From Pseudoips prasinana (lineage: Eukaryota > Arthropoda > Insecta > Lepidoptera > Nolidae), in contig OX621264.1 in the NCBI GenBank assembly GCA_951640165.1, positions 8,313,001 through 8,377,000 on the forward strand: DNA of 64,000 nucleotides, read 5' to 3'. The translations under genes and the position numbers were made by a program. Under the pieces are notes generated by a model. The model made no database searches. It had not been told where the DNA came from and worked only from the letters and a program-made list of their open reading frames with translations. Shown here one piece after another: positions 1 to 10,852 of the stretch (position 1 is the first letter of the stretch; each line of letters opens with the position of its first letter).

Positions 1-136
1 ATTACTTAATCAATCGTTGAATCGGATTCAACGTTGACAATGGATTCCGGAACATTTATGACGTCACATGTGCTCATGGAATTGATCGATTGAACGATTG
101 ATTAAGTCATTTTTAGCCTTTATTTATTTGAACGCC
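1..136. mobile_element. MITE M3, partial copy at window edge
   Basis: Palindromic element: the arms carry the motif ATCAATCGTTGAATCGG and its near-complement around position 90-105, and it ends in CCTTTATTTATTTGAACGCC. A second, complete copy is at 37544-37726 with the same central TGACGTCACATGTG block. The left end is cut by the window boundary. No coding capacity. Confidence 0.6.
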
Positions 137-338
137 ATTTAAGAAATCGATGGTCGGCGACTTAGCTGGTAGAGCCCCTGGTTGGTTGTGAGTTGTGAGA
201 CTTCATTCAGTGTCCAAAGAGCAAATTAAGTCTTCGGTCGTCCGATTTTAATATTGGACTGGAGCCGATCCCAATGGAAAGGTAAAAACCAGGATAAACA
301 CCTCGAATAATAATTAATAAACGTAGAATTTAATTAAG

Positions 339-477
339 TACAGACGCCAGCACATCTAGCTACCCCAATCTGTCAAATTCCTTTAATAGATTTTCAACTA
401 TATCACATAAGCATAAGGTTTACTTTCAATTGGGGAAATTTGACAGATTGGGGTAGCTTGATGTGCTGGCGTCTGTA
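339..477. mobile_element. MITE M1 (Tc1/mariner-type TA duplication), copy 1
   Basis: Near-perfect inverted repeat: begins CAGACGCCAGCACATC and ends GATGTGCTGGCGTCTG, with arms running on through CCCCAATCTGTCAAATT, and only a short unique centre (TATCACATAAGCATAAGG). The range includes the flanking TA on each side. At least seven other copies are in the window. Non-autonomous; no ORF. Confidence 0.85.
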
Positions 478-924
478 CATACTCATCGTAATTATACAGA
501 AAGAGTCTTGTCTAGGATTTTTTTTATATTATTAGGGAGACCAACATCTTACAATAACTTCATTAGAAGAAGAAGTACAGTCAACAGCATAAGTAGATGA
601 TCAAAATCGGACCTGAGTTCTGAGTTTATGACGCTATTGGGCGGCAGTTTTCACTAGTTAATATTTTTACACTTAACACTCAAGCACACCTTCAACTAGA
701 TACTCTTCACCACCACACTATTTTGTCGCAATTTATGATAATTAGTATTGAATATCCGACTTTGATCATCTACTTTTGCTGTTGACTGTACATACACTTT
801 ATTGTAAAAAAAAAAAAATAAAACAAAACAATGGTTACAAACAAGTAAATTAACTTTATGGTTAGATTAGGTGTAAGTACATAGCAGTTAGCCATTGATA
901 GGTATCCACGAATATATATAATAT

Positions 925-1246
925 CACTTCCCTCCAGAGCAAAGCGGTAGACAGAATGATGTAAAGAGGCTATAGCCTCATAAAACGAGGGAATTGCAAC
1001 TAGAGAAGCCAGCTGCGAAAGCACCGAAGATCAATTTAAGGGTCCTAAGTGAGCTGTTATATCCGATTCCAATAGTAGGTATGGCAAAAGCGCTTAAATG
1101 CACGGAAGTTGTTCCTTGCCCCGTATGATACTCTCATAGATCCGTATGATAATCTACTCCAAATATTGTTTGCAAGCTGTTTAACATAATATCACGCTGA
1201 TTTTGCCAGAGATCACACTCTCAGAGTATGTGGTGAGCTGTTTGTT
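925..1246 (-). mobile_element. 5'-truncated R1/Jockey-like LINE, 3' part
   Basis: Homologous to the 3' coding end and start of the 3'UTR of the better preserved copy at 38361-39503 (same CTCCAGAGCAAAGCGG, AGGCTATAGCCTCATAAAA and ATATCACGCTGATTTTGCC blocks). Reading frame broken by indels. A dead fragment. Confidence 0.7.
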
Positions 1247-1249
1247 AGG

Positions 1250-1330
1250 CTAAACCTAACCACCGTGGTCTTTTCTTGGCGCCTGATGTGGAGGAACCCC
1301 GGGAACCGCGTATCCGGTATGTCTAGGATA
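1250..1330 (+). repeat. Dispersed repeat K, fragment
   Basis: Shares CTAAACCTAACC, CTTGGCGCCTGATG and GAGGAACCCCGGGAA blocks with 18145-18310 and 33085-33235. Probably a piece of a retroelement; class not recognised. Confidence 0.35.
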
Positions 1331-1476
1331 TCATAGTTTACAAGCCGCTTTTAACCTTTTGACCACAGTCATGTATAGATGACAGACCTAAATGTGCCAT
1401 GGTCACGATTAAATGACTAGGGCACGTTAATGCTTTTTGAAAAGGCTGTTAAAAAATTGATGAAGCGAGAAAAATG

Positions 1477-1969
1477 CATTATTGTCATATTAGCCGAAAG
1501 ACTCCCACAGCTGGCATTATCATCGTATTAGCCGAAAGACTCCCACAGCTGGCATTATCATCGTATTAGTCGAAAGACTCCCACAGCTGGCATTATCATC
1601 TTATTAGCCGAAAGACTACCACAGCTGGCATTGTCATCGTATTAGCCGAAACACTCCCACAGCTGGCATTATCATCGTATGAGCCGAAAGACTCCCACAG
1701 CTGGCATTATCGTTGTATTAGCCGAAGACTCCCACAGCTGGCATTATCATCGTATTAGCCGAAAGACTCCCACAGCTGGCATTATCATCGTATTAGCCGA
1801 AAGACTCCCACAGCTGGCATTATCATCGTATTAGCCAAAAGACTCCCACAGCTGGCATTATCATCGTATTAGCCGAAAGACTCCCACAGCTGGCATTATC
1901 ATCGTATTAGCCGAAAGACTCCCACAACTGGCATTATCATCGTATTAGCCGAAAGACTCCCACAGCTGG
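1477..1969. repeat. 38-bp minisatellite, 13 units, derived from an RTE 3' end
   Basis: Thirteen head-to-tail units (twelve of 38 bp, one of 37 bp) with core GTATTAGCCGAAAGACTCCC then ACAGCTGGCATTATCATC; units differ by 0-3 substitutions. The unit equals the terminal 3' end of the adjacent RTE fragment in reverse (compare ATCAGCCGAAAGACGTCCAC at 46720 and 55990). The last unit runs straight into RTE sequence at 1970. Confidence 0.9.
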
Positions 1970-2087
1970 ACAAAGGCCTCCCTCAAAGAATTCCACAATT
2001 GCCGGACTTGCGTTATCCGCATCCAGCAACATCCAGCGAGCCCCTCACAAGATCATCGGTCCATCTAGTAGGGAGCCTGCCCACGCA
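1970..2087 (-). mobile_element. RTE-type LINE 3' fragment
   Basis: ACAAAGGCCTCCCTCAAAG, ATCCGCATCCAGC, TCATCGGTCCATCT and GCCTGCCCACGC blocks match the 3' ends of RTE copies at 23628, 46694 and 55983. Minus orientation; 5'-truncated as is usual for this class. It is fused to the minisatellite built from its own terminus. Confidence 0.75.
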
Positions 2088-2345
2088 AGAATCAGAAGAA
2101 GCGTCCCTCAAGAATGATCTTGCCAGTACCAGATGCTGAATTTTTTTATAATAATGGAAATTAATTTTTGTCCTTTTGTAAACTTTATTTAATGTGTGTA
2201 ATTCGTTCTTAATATATAATAATAAAATTAATTTTATATGTGCCTATGTTATAGTTCAATACACAATTTAGCGCCAAACTGTAAGGGTAGTGAACATTTG
2301 TTTAATAAATAAATCTTGGGAGGTACCTAGCCCATAAACTCCACA

Positions 2346-2512
2346 CATGGTAGACGGGTTAATGATCACAGTAAGATGGGCATAGTAGGAACACAGAAGG
2401 AAGCTGCTGCCCATCCTTTGGTAGATATTCCCTCGGGTCGACTTCTATGCTTCCCACGGGATGAGATGTGGTGAGGATATTCTGATATTCGCCGCCGTCA
2501 CCACACAGCTAA
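2346..2512 (+). repeat. Dispersed repeat E, copy 1
   Basis: Shares GCAGACGGGTT-, GCTGCTGCCC-, ATTCCCTCGGG-, CACGGGATGAGATG- and GCCGTCACCACACAG-type blocks with copies at 10705, 12080, 28392 and 29469. SINE-like size (about 170 bp), no tRNA promoter boxes recognised, class unknown. Confidence 0.6.
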
Positions 2513-2552
2513 AATTAATGAATTAATTATTAAAGAATATATTTATATAATA

Positions 2553-2725
2553 CTAGCTGAGCCCCGCGGTTTCAACCGCGTTAAACTTTATAAATTATAG
2601 CTTATGTGTTAATCCGAAGTGTCGGCTAACTCCATAACAAATTTTATTAAAATCGTTCCAGCCGTTTAGTCGTGAAGAAGTAACAAACATACTCACAAAT
2701 TTTCGCCTTTATAATATTAGTGTGA
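2553..2725 (-). mobile_element. Non-autonomous Helitron (H1 type), minus strand
   Basis: On the minus strand it starts near TCACACTAATATTATAAAG and ends in a GC hairpin (AACGCGGTTGAAACCGCGGGG) followed by CTCAGCTAG. The 3' CTAG, the hairpin and lack of target duplication are Helitron hallmarks. No Rep/helicase coding; a short derivative. Confidence 0.75.
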
Positions 2726-3533
2726 TAATTATATAAGCTGTGGAATATGCTACCGCTAGAAAAACAAAACAGTCTAGTAACCTAACCGAAATACTACAGA
2801 TTTCCCGAATTAGCTCTCCTAGCTAGTCTACCGTCTGTTATACAATGATCTAAACTGATCTAGCAACAAATGGCTTCATTTATTTCGCCCGGAAATAACG
2901 ATAATACGCACAACACTCTGCCAAAAAAGAAATGCAAAAAAAGCCCGCATAACATTCATTATACAACATTTTTTTTTCTGTAACCTCGTTACTGCCATAT
3001 GACTTGGCTGTCATTCAGCATTTTAAAAAAACAATGTTGTACAAGGTTGTACAAGGTTCAGCCACACTTTGTCTATGGTAGTTTAAAAATAAAACCTGTA
3101 GCTATTTAGGGAGAATGGCCTTGAATGTAAGTTTATGTATAGCATTGCTCTTTATGAGCGGATATAATAATTTTGGGGTAATTTTAACCGAATGTTTTTT
3201 CAGTTTGCAGAAGTAGCAACATTCCGAAGTCTATACAAAACCGAATAACATTTTAGCGGCGTGAAAAGCAAGCATTATTATCAACCTCGCCGACAGGCCC
3301 GTCAATTAGTTCCTAGAACATATTTATTTGTATGTTATTTTAAGATTATTACTTACAATGAGATTATCCGCTATGTTATACTTATAGGGATGTATAAAGT
3401 AGCCCAGGTTCTCCACTTATTTACCTATCAGGAACACTGTTATCAATCGATGGCAGTTGCAATAGTAAGTGGGATCTCATACCTTTTGATAAATCCTGTG
3501 TAGATGTTACTCTTCATACATATATACACAGAC

Positions 3534-3884
3534 TCACGCCTGTGTCCCTGAGGTGAAGGCAGAGACAACGGACTTCCATTTGTCACGATCCTTGCACACC
3601 TCTTTCGCCTCGTTTACTGACATAATATTCCTCATACATGCTTGCTGGTTTAGGATACTTCTGACCTGGCCTTTCTTGAGAACGTCTCCGATTTGGTCAG
3701 AGAATCTCCTACGATGTCTACCCCTTCCGGTTGTACCATTCACACTGGCCAGGTATATTTCTTTTGTCAATCTTCTTTCATTCATACTTTCTAAATGCCT
3801 AAACCATCTCAGCATACCTTTTTCAATCTTTGTGACTACATCCTCTTTCACACCACAACGGTCTTTCACACGACAAAGTTTCAA
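3534..3884 (-). pseudogene. LINE reverse-transcriptase ORF2 C-terminal fragment
   Basis: An open frame of 116 codons resembles the C-terminal tail of insect non-LTR retrotransposon ORF2 proteins: WFRHLESMNERRLTKEIY, then GRGRHRRRFSDQIGDVL, then NEAKEVCKDRDKWKSVVSAF. The RT catalytic motif (YXDD) is absent because the copy is 5'-truncated near 3900. Not a host gene; the apparent ATG is internal to a formerly longer ORF. Confidence 0.75.
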
Positions 3885-4028
3885 CGACTCTTTACAGACG
3901 TTAAGCCATATCAGAAACCTAGGTACTGCCCGGTTTAAATAATTCTGTTGAAAATGAAGCCGATTTGTTTGACACTGAACTGTGCTAACAAGTTTCGCTA
4001 CGATCCCGTTACGATAAAAAGGACTAAG

Positions 4029-4275
4029 GCGCTAGATGCTGTCACTGGTCCGTAAGTGACCGGCGAGGTTAAGCAACTAGGCTCGCAGTCAGTCCATAGA
4101 TGGTTGACCACCAAAGTGGTTTAATTTCTGAGCGTCTCCGTTCTTCGGAGGTCACGTTAAGCTGTCGGTCCCGGTTGTAGTCATTAGGCAACAGTCGTTA
4201 AGCCATGTCAGAGGCCTACTGGCTGGCTTGAACAACTCTGACACTAGGGTAACCACTGCCCATACGATAAGTAAG
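4029..4275 (+). mobile_element. 5S rRNA-headed SINE, copy 1
   Basis: The head GAGGTTAAGCAACTAGGCTC, then CAGTCCATAGATGGTTGACC, resembles the 5S rRNA internal control region (AATTAAGCAGCGTCGGGC ... TAGTACTTAGATGGGGGACC). The body (AGCTGTCGGTCCCGGTTGTA, AACAGTCGTTAAGCCATGTC, TCTGACACTAGGGTAACCAC) is shared with copies at 16205, 30023, 31434 and 59478; the tail is ATAAGTAAGTATAAG. Confidence 0.7.
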
Positions 4276-4633
4276 TATAAGAAGGAGTACAGAACAAATT
4301 TCCCTTCCGGCTATAATGTGTTTTCAGCAGCGAGGTGGAACATTTAATTAACTAGTTTCTTCTTTAAGTTCAATAATAAATTATATCAATTAGTTTTGTT
4401 TGTTTTATTAATTATAAATTATTCCTAAGAAATTAACAATAATTTTCCTCATTTATAAATAACACACCCGGAGAGGCCTTTGTTTAATTACTCATAGAAA
4501 TGTTGTATTTAATTATGACATTGCTTTTTGTACCATTAGAAAGCTAAAACGATGTAAAATAACATCAAATAATAAAAAAACGTAGGGTTTAAGGGACGGT
4601 GTATTCATTTTCTTTTTTTAATTATATTTTTAA

Positions 4634-4828
4634 CGGGACAACTCCCTCCCTCTTACCCACCTCTGCAGCTCCTGTAAACCAGGATGAACAGTGATGCACA
4701 ATGACATGACACTGAGCGGTGAGGATAAGACATGTCCCGGCCCCCGAGGAATTGCTTCGACTGTCTTGGATCCCGCAACGAATTTAATCAGAAAGTAACA
4801 AGGAGTTGGAAAAAAGAAGTTCCACTTA
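4634..4828 (-). mobile_element. R1/Jockey-like LINE 3'UTR fragment
   Basis: Minus-strand 3'UTR of the LINE family at 38361-39503: ACTCCCTCCCTCTTACCCACC, AACAGTGATGCACAATG, CACTGAGCGGTGA, GACATGTCCCGG, TTGGATCCCGCAACGAATTT. T-rich sequence left of the start represents the poly(A) tail. Confidence 0.75.
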
Positions 4829-4989
4829 AATGATGATAGAAACAATAATTAGTTGTATTTAAAAATAACAATAATTTGCCATTTCATTAAAAAATAATTA
4901 CTACTTGTTTGCATTGGGTACACAGCCGTTGAAGAAAATCGAAATTCCATAAACAATAAAAACGAAATTGATATTTTTTTAAATTCAAA

Positions 4990-5225
4990 AATTCCATAAT
5001 AATATTACATTTGTGTGGAATCGTAAATTTTATTTACCCTACCGTGCGTGACGTGGCAGCTATTGAGAAACACTGCCAGTAAACCAAAATCCTTTTTTTA
5101 AATATTTATTTCTTAACATATAATTCCATAGTATTAGGATATGTGATAATTTAGAGCTACTCAATCCCAAGCCGTTTTGTCACTTAAATAATCAGAAGTT
5201 TTGTAGGAAGCCATGCTACACAATT
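4990..5225 (-). mobile_element. CR1/Jockey-like LINE 3' end
   Basis: Minus-strand copy of the element at 35004-35500: CAATCCCAAGCCGTTTTGTC, ACTTAAATAATCAGAAGTTT, GCAGCTATTGAGAAACACTG. The encoded end reads approximately FDYLSDKTAWD-stop in the best copy; here frames are broken. Confidence 0.65.
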
Positions 5226-5730
5226 TGCCTTTATTTATAGTTATTTTAAACTTATTCATTCACATTTCTCTATAATTTAAATGTCGGTGTTGTTTTTGAA
5301 GACTCGGACGGAACACTGTCATTTTCCTATTCAAACAAAATTCATTACCACAATGAGTACTCATTCATTTAAAACAAAAAAAAATCTCTTGGAAGAGCTC
5401 ATTAGCGAGAATGTGTCACGTGCGGTAAGTCATATATACTTACGTACAGATAAAGTATATGTACAATCGAGGCTGATCAGTGGATACAATGTCACTAGAA
5501 AAAGCGACCTTAAAGCTTGCGAGATAGAAATGCTGTCAAGGTCAAAGTATGTCCACCGTTAAGTGGGTACGTGAACGATTTGAATGTAGACTGATAACAA
5601 AGATAACACGGATTTAAATTGTGATAAAACTACGGAATGAGAAGGTTACCTATTGATAAAAATAAGAAATGTGATTGAAATAGAAATGGAGTATCAGTTT
5701 TAATAAATATATAAGTAATATTATATAATA

Positions 5731-6012
5731 AATAATAATAAAATCGTAGGAAAGTCAAAACTGTACGTTCAATATTTTTTTAAAAGGATACTTGGGCGTA
5801 TGGTACTTCGCAGATCACGTCACCAAACGAAATAGAAGCCAAAAATATAGATTTTTGAATTTTTGGTCGGGCTAAACTCAAAAAGTACCTACTGCATGGA
5901 TTTACTTCAAATTTTGCATGATTATTCCTAAGAGGTCGGGTCATATAGGATACATACCTACGGGAGAGGAGCTGTGATAATTTATAAAATTTAATTATAA
6001 TATAAATAATAA
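5731..6012 (+). mobile_element. Helitron H3 fragment (3' end lost)
   Basis: Starts like other H3 copies (AATAAAATCGTAGGAAAGTC, then AAAACTGTACGTTCAATATT) and runs through AAATAGAAGCCAAAAATATAG and CAAATTTTGCATGATTATTC to TATAAAATTTAATTATAA, where the GC hairpin and CTAG terminus should follow but do not. Confidence 0.6.
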
Positions 6013-6124
6013 TCAAAATAAATATCTTCGGACAACTAACACACTGCTATCTGATCCCAAACTAGACAGACGAGAGCCGAAAGAGCGTAATAATACGTAA
6101 TAATAAATAACACTATCAAGGATC

Positions 6125-6472
6125 ACTGGGTCAAGGGCCGAATACAGACTGGGAAGGGCACGCATCGTGAGGGGGTTCCTCCGCGAGATCGAATCAAAAA
6201 GGTCGAAAGCCGAAACATAGCCCGAAGAATTTCAAACTTGAAGTGGCAGTGGGTGGGGCACAAAGTACAAAGCTCGTTGAACGGACGCCCGTTGCGGGAG
6301 AAAGGTTCTCGAGTGGCTACCACGAAACGGCGCGCGGCGGCAGACACAGCATGAGCAGGCTCCTACAAGATGGACCGATGATCTTGTGAAGGTCGTTGGA
6401 AAGACCGGCAAAAGTGGAGATATTTTGGGGGGCCCTTGTCCGGCAATGGAAGTCTTTCGGCTATTATGATGA
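6125..6472 (+). mobile_element. RTE-type LINE 3' end
   Basis: Plus-strand copy: CGCATCGTGAGGGGGTTCCT, GCGAGATCGAATCA, GACGCCCGTTGCGGGAG, CTCCTACAAGATGGACCGAT, CTTTCGGCTATTATGATGAT. Matches 57823-58546. The terminal (ATG)n/(ATT) tail is short; the reading frame is broken, so it is a dead copy. Confidence 0.75.
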
Positions 6473-7332
6473 TTTAATTTAGATTGAATTTTATTTATTT
6501 TTAGCTCTACCAAAGAAGGACTCTACCAAATAAGCTGTCTTCGTCTTTTCTACTAAATTGGAACTTGTTGCTGTGCCCGACAGGGTCCATACTTGATACT
6601 TCAGTCTAATAACATCTGTCAATTACATTATGAAACTCAATAAACCATTAAGTATTGATTGATGGTGATGGCATAGAATAAATAGTACTAACGTACAGAA
6701 GAACCACTTAGTGCAACAATTTATAGAAATAGCGACTCTCGCTGCTAAGCAATAAAGTGCAATTCCGTTTGCATAAGCGCTCAGTGTCTAACGCGATATT
6801 CACCTTAACGTTGCCGCTCTCTTCTAACGCGTTACACTGTCGCTGTCTGACGCGAAGTGCCGCGTTATCTGTGGCGCTAGGGGAGTCGGCTTGCCGGTAC
6901 TACTATATACCCTCAGAGCATATATCTGTGATAATACCCATTCATTGTCTATCTACCTACATAAGTACTTCAAACAAATAAAATCTTAAACTATATTACT
7001 TTAAAAAAATAACATTTTCAGGATGCTCTCGTAATTATCTTTCGATATATTATAATATAATTGTATTGAAAAAAAATTGAGTGGTGTCAAGGGACACCCG
7101 GAAGGAACAAAGTTATTTTGTACTATCAAAAAACCTGTATACACTCAACAAAAATAATCGTCGCAACACCACACTGTTCAATGAGAAATAGAAAGACGAA
7201 ACGAAAATATCTGGCTTGCTTTCTATAAGAGAGAGAGAGAGAGCGACAGACAGAGAAACATGCGCACGCCCCACGGCTTACAATTGCTAACCTTAGCAAA
7301 AAGTGTCGTTACGACTTTTCGTCTTAATTTTT

Positions 7333-7601
7333 GAAGTTATACTTCTTTTGGCGCGATGGAGAAAAATGATGAGAGTGAATTTTTACGATGCGCGCGCACA
7401 CCGACACCAAAAAATTTAACAGCATGAAGTTAGTTCTAGGTGGTATGAGAGTGAATTTTTACGATGCGCGCGCATCGTGCGCGCGCATCGTAAAAATAAC
7501 AGCATGACGTTAGTTCTAGGTGGTATGAAAATTGATAACTATGTTCAAGTTGTATATTAAGAAGTATAACTTCTAACGCGTGTACATAAGTACACACAAG
7601 T
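7333..7601 (+). mobile_element. MITE M2 (GCGCGC palindromic family), copy A
   Basis: Starts GAAGTTATACTTCTTTTGGC and ends AAGAAGTATAACTTCTAACG then CGTGTACATAAGTACACACA. The inside repeats a module of TGAGAGTGAATTTTTACGATG - GCGCGCGCA palindrome - AACAGCATGAAGTTAGTTCT - AGGTGGTATGA. Other copies at 19105, 25731 and 54064. Copies differ in module number. Confidence 0.8.
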
Positions 7602-7701
7602 TTTTTTTCCGTCTAGCCCTCTTTCGCAACGCGCGATCAGGAACTTCGTTCCAACTATCTTCTCAAACATTAAACATTAAAACTAGGATATTATATGATT
7701 G

Positions 7702-7840
7702 TACAGACGCCAACACACCATGCTAACCCAATCTGTCAAATTTCCCCAGTTGAAATTGAACCTTATGCTTATGTGATAAAGTTGAAAATCTATAAAAGAA
7801 ATTTGACAGATTGGGGTAGCTGGATGTGCTGGCGTCTATA
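7702..7840. mobile_element. MITE M1, copy 2
   Basis: 139 bp with inverted ends CAGACGCCAACACACC and GGATGTGCTGGCGTCT; flanked by TA on both sides. A 3-base change in the left arm makes it slightly older than copies 1 and 5. Confidence 0.8.
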
Positions 7841-8011
7841 CATGCTAAACAACGTAAAGAAAACTATTTAGAAATAATCAATACCTACTAAGTACCACTG
7901 TAGTATTTAAATTTGAATATTTGGAGTGGCACATTAATTTTCCGCATATGTAGGTAATATTAAAATTACACACTCTTCGTCTCCTTTTTTTGACACACAT
8001 CTGTCAAATGA

Positions 8012-8865
8012 CCAATACTTTTTTTTTGAGGATTTGGCGCCAATGCGTAAAAAGACGCATCGAGGCTATGTTTTATTTTCAAAAACTGGTGTAAATTCGA
8101 GTTTTATGTGTAAATATGGTGGATTTTTAGACATAACATCTTCGACAACGTACACAAGTGGAGGAAAGTGCGATATTGCCCTGAATTGCGATTTTCCGTG
8201 TTGAAACCAAAACTCCATAGAAGCCTCTAGTAAAGTCTCCACTGCTTTACTTGGGTAGGACTATGACTTGACTGTGACGGACGTGACGGACATGACTGTG
8301 ACGGACGTGACGGACATGACTGACTGACTTTGAAACATAAGTATTACAACTGAAGACGAGGCGGTATGGTCACAGACCTTAGCCTGCCCAAAGAGGCCAA
8401 AAAAAAAACCAATACTTTTTTTTTTGAGGTTTTGGCGCCAACGCGGAAAAGGCAAAGATATTATAATATAATTATAATATCTTTGGGAAAAGGTCGCATC
8501 GAGGCTATGTTTTATTTTCATAAACTGGTGTAAATTCTAGTTTTTATGTGTAAATATGGTAGATTTTTAGACATAACATCTTCGACAACGTACACAAGTG
8601 GAGGAAAGTGCGATATTGCCCTGAATTGCGATTTTCCGTGTTGAAACCAAAACTCCATAGAAGCCTCTAGTAAAGTCTCCACTGCTTTACTGGGGTAGGA
8701 CTATGACTTGACTGTGACGGACGTGACGGACATGAGTGTGACGGACGTGACGGACATGACTGACATGACTGACTGACTTTAAAATATAAATATTACAACT
8801 GAAGACGAGGCGGTATGGTCCCAGACCTTAGCCTGCCCAAAGAGGGCAAAAAAAAAAACAATTCT
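8012..8865. repeat. Two-copy tandem duplication (about 400-bp unit)
   Basis: Unit 1 (8012-8408) and unit 2 (8409-8865) share long identical blocks: TTTGGCGCCAA, ATCGAGGCTATGTTTTATTT, ACATAACATCTTCGACAACG, AGTGGAGGAAAGTGCGATAT, TAGAAGCCTCTAGTAAAGTC. Near the end of each is a small minisatellite of GTGACGGACGTGACGGACAT. Unit 2 has an extra palindrome at 8453-8485. No coding signal. Confidence 0.85.
8453..8485. repeat. Perfect palindromic insertion in unit 2
   Basis: Arms CAAAGATATTATAAT and ATTATAATATCTTTG (15 bp each, 3-bp centre). Absent at the corresponding site of the upstream tandem unit, so it arose after the duplication or was lost from unit 1. Confidence 0.8.
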
Positions 8866-9527
8866 TTTATGAGACATTTAATTATTAGAGAGCTCCAAAG
8901 AGGATAAAAACACTACGTTTTAGAGAGCTCTACGCACGAGCGGTGACAACCGCCTGGCAGTACGGCTGCGAAGCCGCGCAAAAGTGTAAGCACTTATCGT
9001 TGTAGGTACGGTCGAGTGAAGAAGGCTTGAAATTGGTGACATTCTAATAATTGTTTGATCGTGAGCAGAGGTCATAAGTAAAACTCGTAGTTAATTGTAA
9101 TAGCGAATGAAATGAACGTAAAAATAGTGTCGTAGAATCTCGTATTCTTAGAATGATTTCTTTCCAAATTAACATTTGTTGTTCACGTGCATTGTCGTCA
9201 CGTTGGCATTGCGCATGCGTCGCTAACGAAAACTAGATTATCACGTGAAAACACACGATACAATGTCTGATTTCATCTGACGCACATTTTGCTGCTTAAT
9301 TTTTCAGCGATCGTATATTGGTCCTACTACACGGAGAAACGCTGCTGCCCGTTATTTGATAGAACTGTGTCTTTAGCACGAGTTCCTGCAGTTTAGTTTA
9401 CACGTGCAGTCATCTTCAGCGCCTCTCGCGGAAACTATTAAGAACTAAAACTGGTGCTCAATGTATGGGACGAAACTGAGCGAGTGATCGAGTAAGTAAA
9501 CTGCAGGAACTCGTGCTAGAGGCACTG

Positions 9528-9840
9528 AAGATGACTGCACGTGTGGCGACTAAGACAGTCGCCTCGCCGCTTTGTGTCGCGGGTTCAGTCCCGCGCCGGA
9601 TAACTATTTGTGTAATAGATTTCCACAATGGAGTTGTGTTTATCATTTGGAGGGATTGCCAGCGATTAAGACAATTGCATTGCCACCTCGGGCCCAGTGT
9701 TCCATTCTGTCAAAGGATCACCATTTGTATGACCCATAAATAGTTGGTCTGAGTCTGGTCTCATATACATATGTTTGTAAAGTATGCCGCGACACAGGGA
9801 TTAGAGTCCCTAATGCGGGTGTAGTCTTTAAAAAAAATGC
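9528..9840 (+). mobile_element. tRNA-headed SINE F, copy with internal insertion
   Basis: Head GCGACTAAGACAGTCGCC with B-box-like GGGTTCAGTCCCGCGCC; body AACTATTTGTGT ... CATAAATAGTTGGTCTGAGT; tail GTATGCCGCGACACAGGGAT, CCCTAATGCGGG. The complete minus copy at 30618-30822 lacks roughly 120 bp found here between 9618 and 9738, which therefore looks like an insertion or alternative body. Confidence 0.6.
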
Positions 9841-10110
9841 CTCCGGGACGACTTCTGTGCCACAGGATTTGATGGGGGATGGGATCCACACAGCTGCCAC
9901 ATACTTTTGTGATACTAATTAATTCCTACGTTAATTCCTTCAATGGCTTCCAACAACTTTTTAGGTACACACGAATCAGAAAGTCATCTTTGTGTCATCA
10001 TGTCGGCCGAATTACGTCCACAGTTGGACCAAGGCCTCCCCAAAAGATATCCTCAATGAAATGATGAAAATGAAAAGAAAAAATGTTTATTCACAATTAA
10101 CATACTTCTT

Positions 10111-10437
10111 AGCTGGTCAAAAAAACTTTGGAAGTACAGCAGAAACCAGCTACGACTGATAGTAGCAGTATGCACGGGCCACTATGGCACCAACTATCAC
10201 CTACACAAATTGGGACCGACGAATAGCCCGATCTGCAGGACCTGTAGGGAAGAAAATGAAACAATGCTGCATATAATATGCAAATGCGATGCATTGGCAA
10301 GACACAGAATGGCCATCCTAGGGGCTGGCATATCTAGACCCAGGAGACTACAAGGATCTACCTCTAAGAAGCGTACTGAATTATGTGAAGACCTCATTCA
10401 GGGCTCTAGAGATAGAATAAAAACCAGTGGGGGATAG
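10111..10437 (+). pseudogene. LINE ORF2 C-terminus with zinc-knuckle
   Basis: Open frame of 108 codons. It reads SRNQLRLIVAVCTGHYGTN, then a cysteine/histidine cluster CRTCREENETMLHIICKCDA (CxxC-x8-H-x4-C arrangement), the usual C-terminus of Jockey/I/R1-group retrotransposon proteins after RNase H. Truncated upstream at 10111. The 3'UTR runs to about 10510 and ends in AAGATAAGATAAGATAA. A second copy is at 37727-38060 on the minus strand. Confidence 0.75.
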
Positions 10438-10704
10438 TACAAAAGATCCTGAAGGGTCGAAGTGTGTTGCTGTATGCAAGTACACCCCATCAAAGATAAG
10501 ATAAGATAACATACTTCTTTACATCCATATTATACTTCTGCGAAACTGCATCGCAGTGTGTTGGCAGATGAAGCTCCCTGTTTCAATGTTCATACATCAA
10601 TTGTATACTTAGGCACTATTTACAGATATGTCAATTTACTGCAATTTACTTGAACATGTTTGTAGTAAGTTTTAGTAAGTCCAAGTCCATCATTTGGAGG
10701 GATA

Positions 10705-10852
10705 TGCCATAATCGCCACGCTTGGCAGACGGGTTGGTGATCACAGCACAGAGAGACGCTGCTGCCCGTTCTCTGATAGCCTTCAAGTCCCCCCCCCCCC
10801 CCCCACGGGATGAGATAGGGTGGCGATATTCTATGCCGTCAGCCACACAGCA
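10705..10852 (+). repeat. Dispersed repeat E, copy 2
   Basis: GCCATAATCGCCACGCTTGG, CAGACGGGTTGGTGATCACA, GACGCTGCTGCCCGTTCTCT, CACGGGATGAGATAGGGTGG. A run of about 16 cytosines at 10789-10804 replaces part of the body. Confidence 0.65.

Noticed and set aside
1477..1969. CRISPR-like array
   Set aside because: Units are contiguous 38-bp tandem copies with no unique spacers, in an animal genome; it is a minisatellite.
5281..5562. 93-codon plus-strand ORF
   Set aside because: No recognisable domain, no splice partners, next to a LINE fragment; likely chance.
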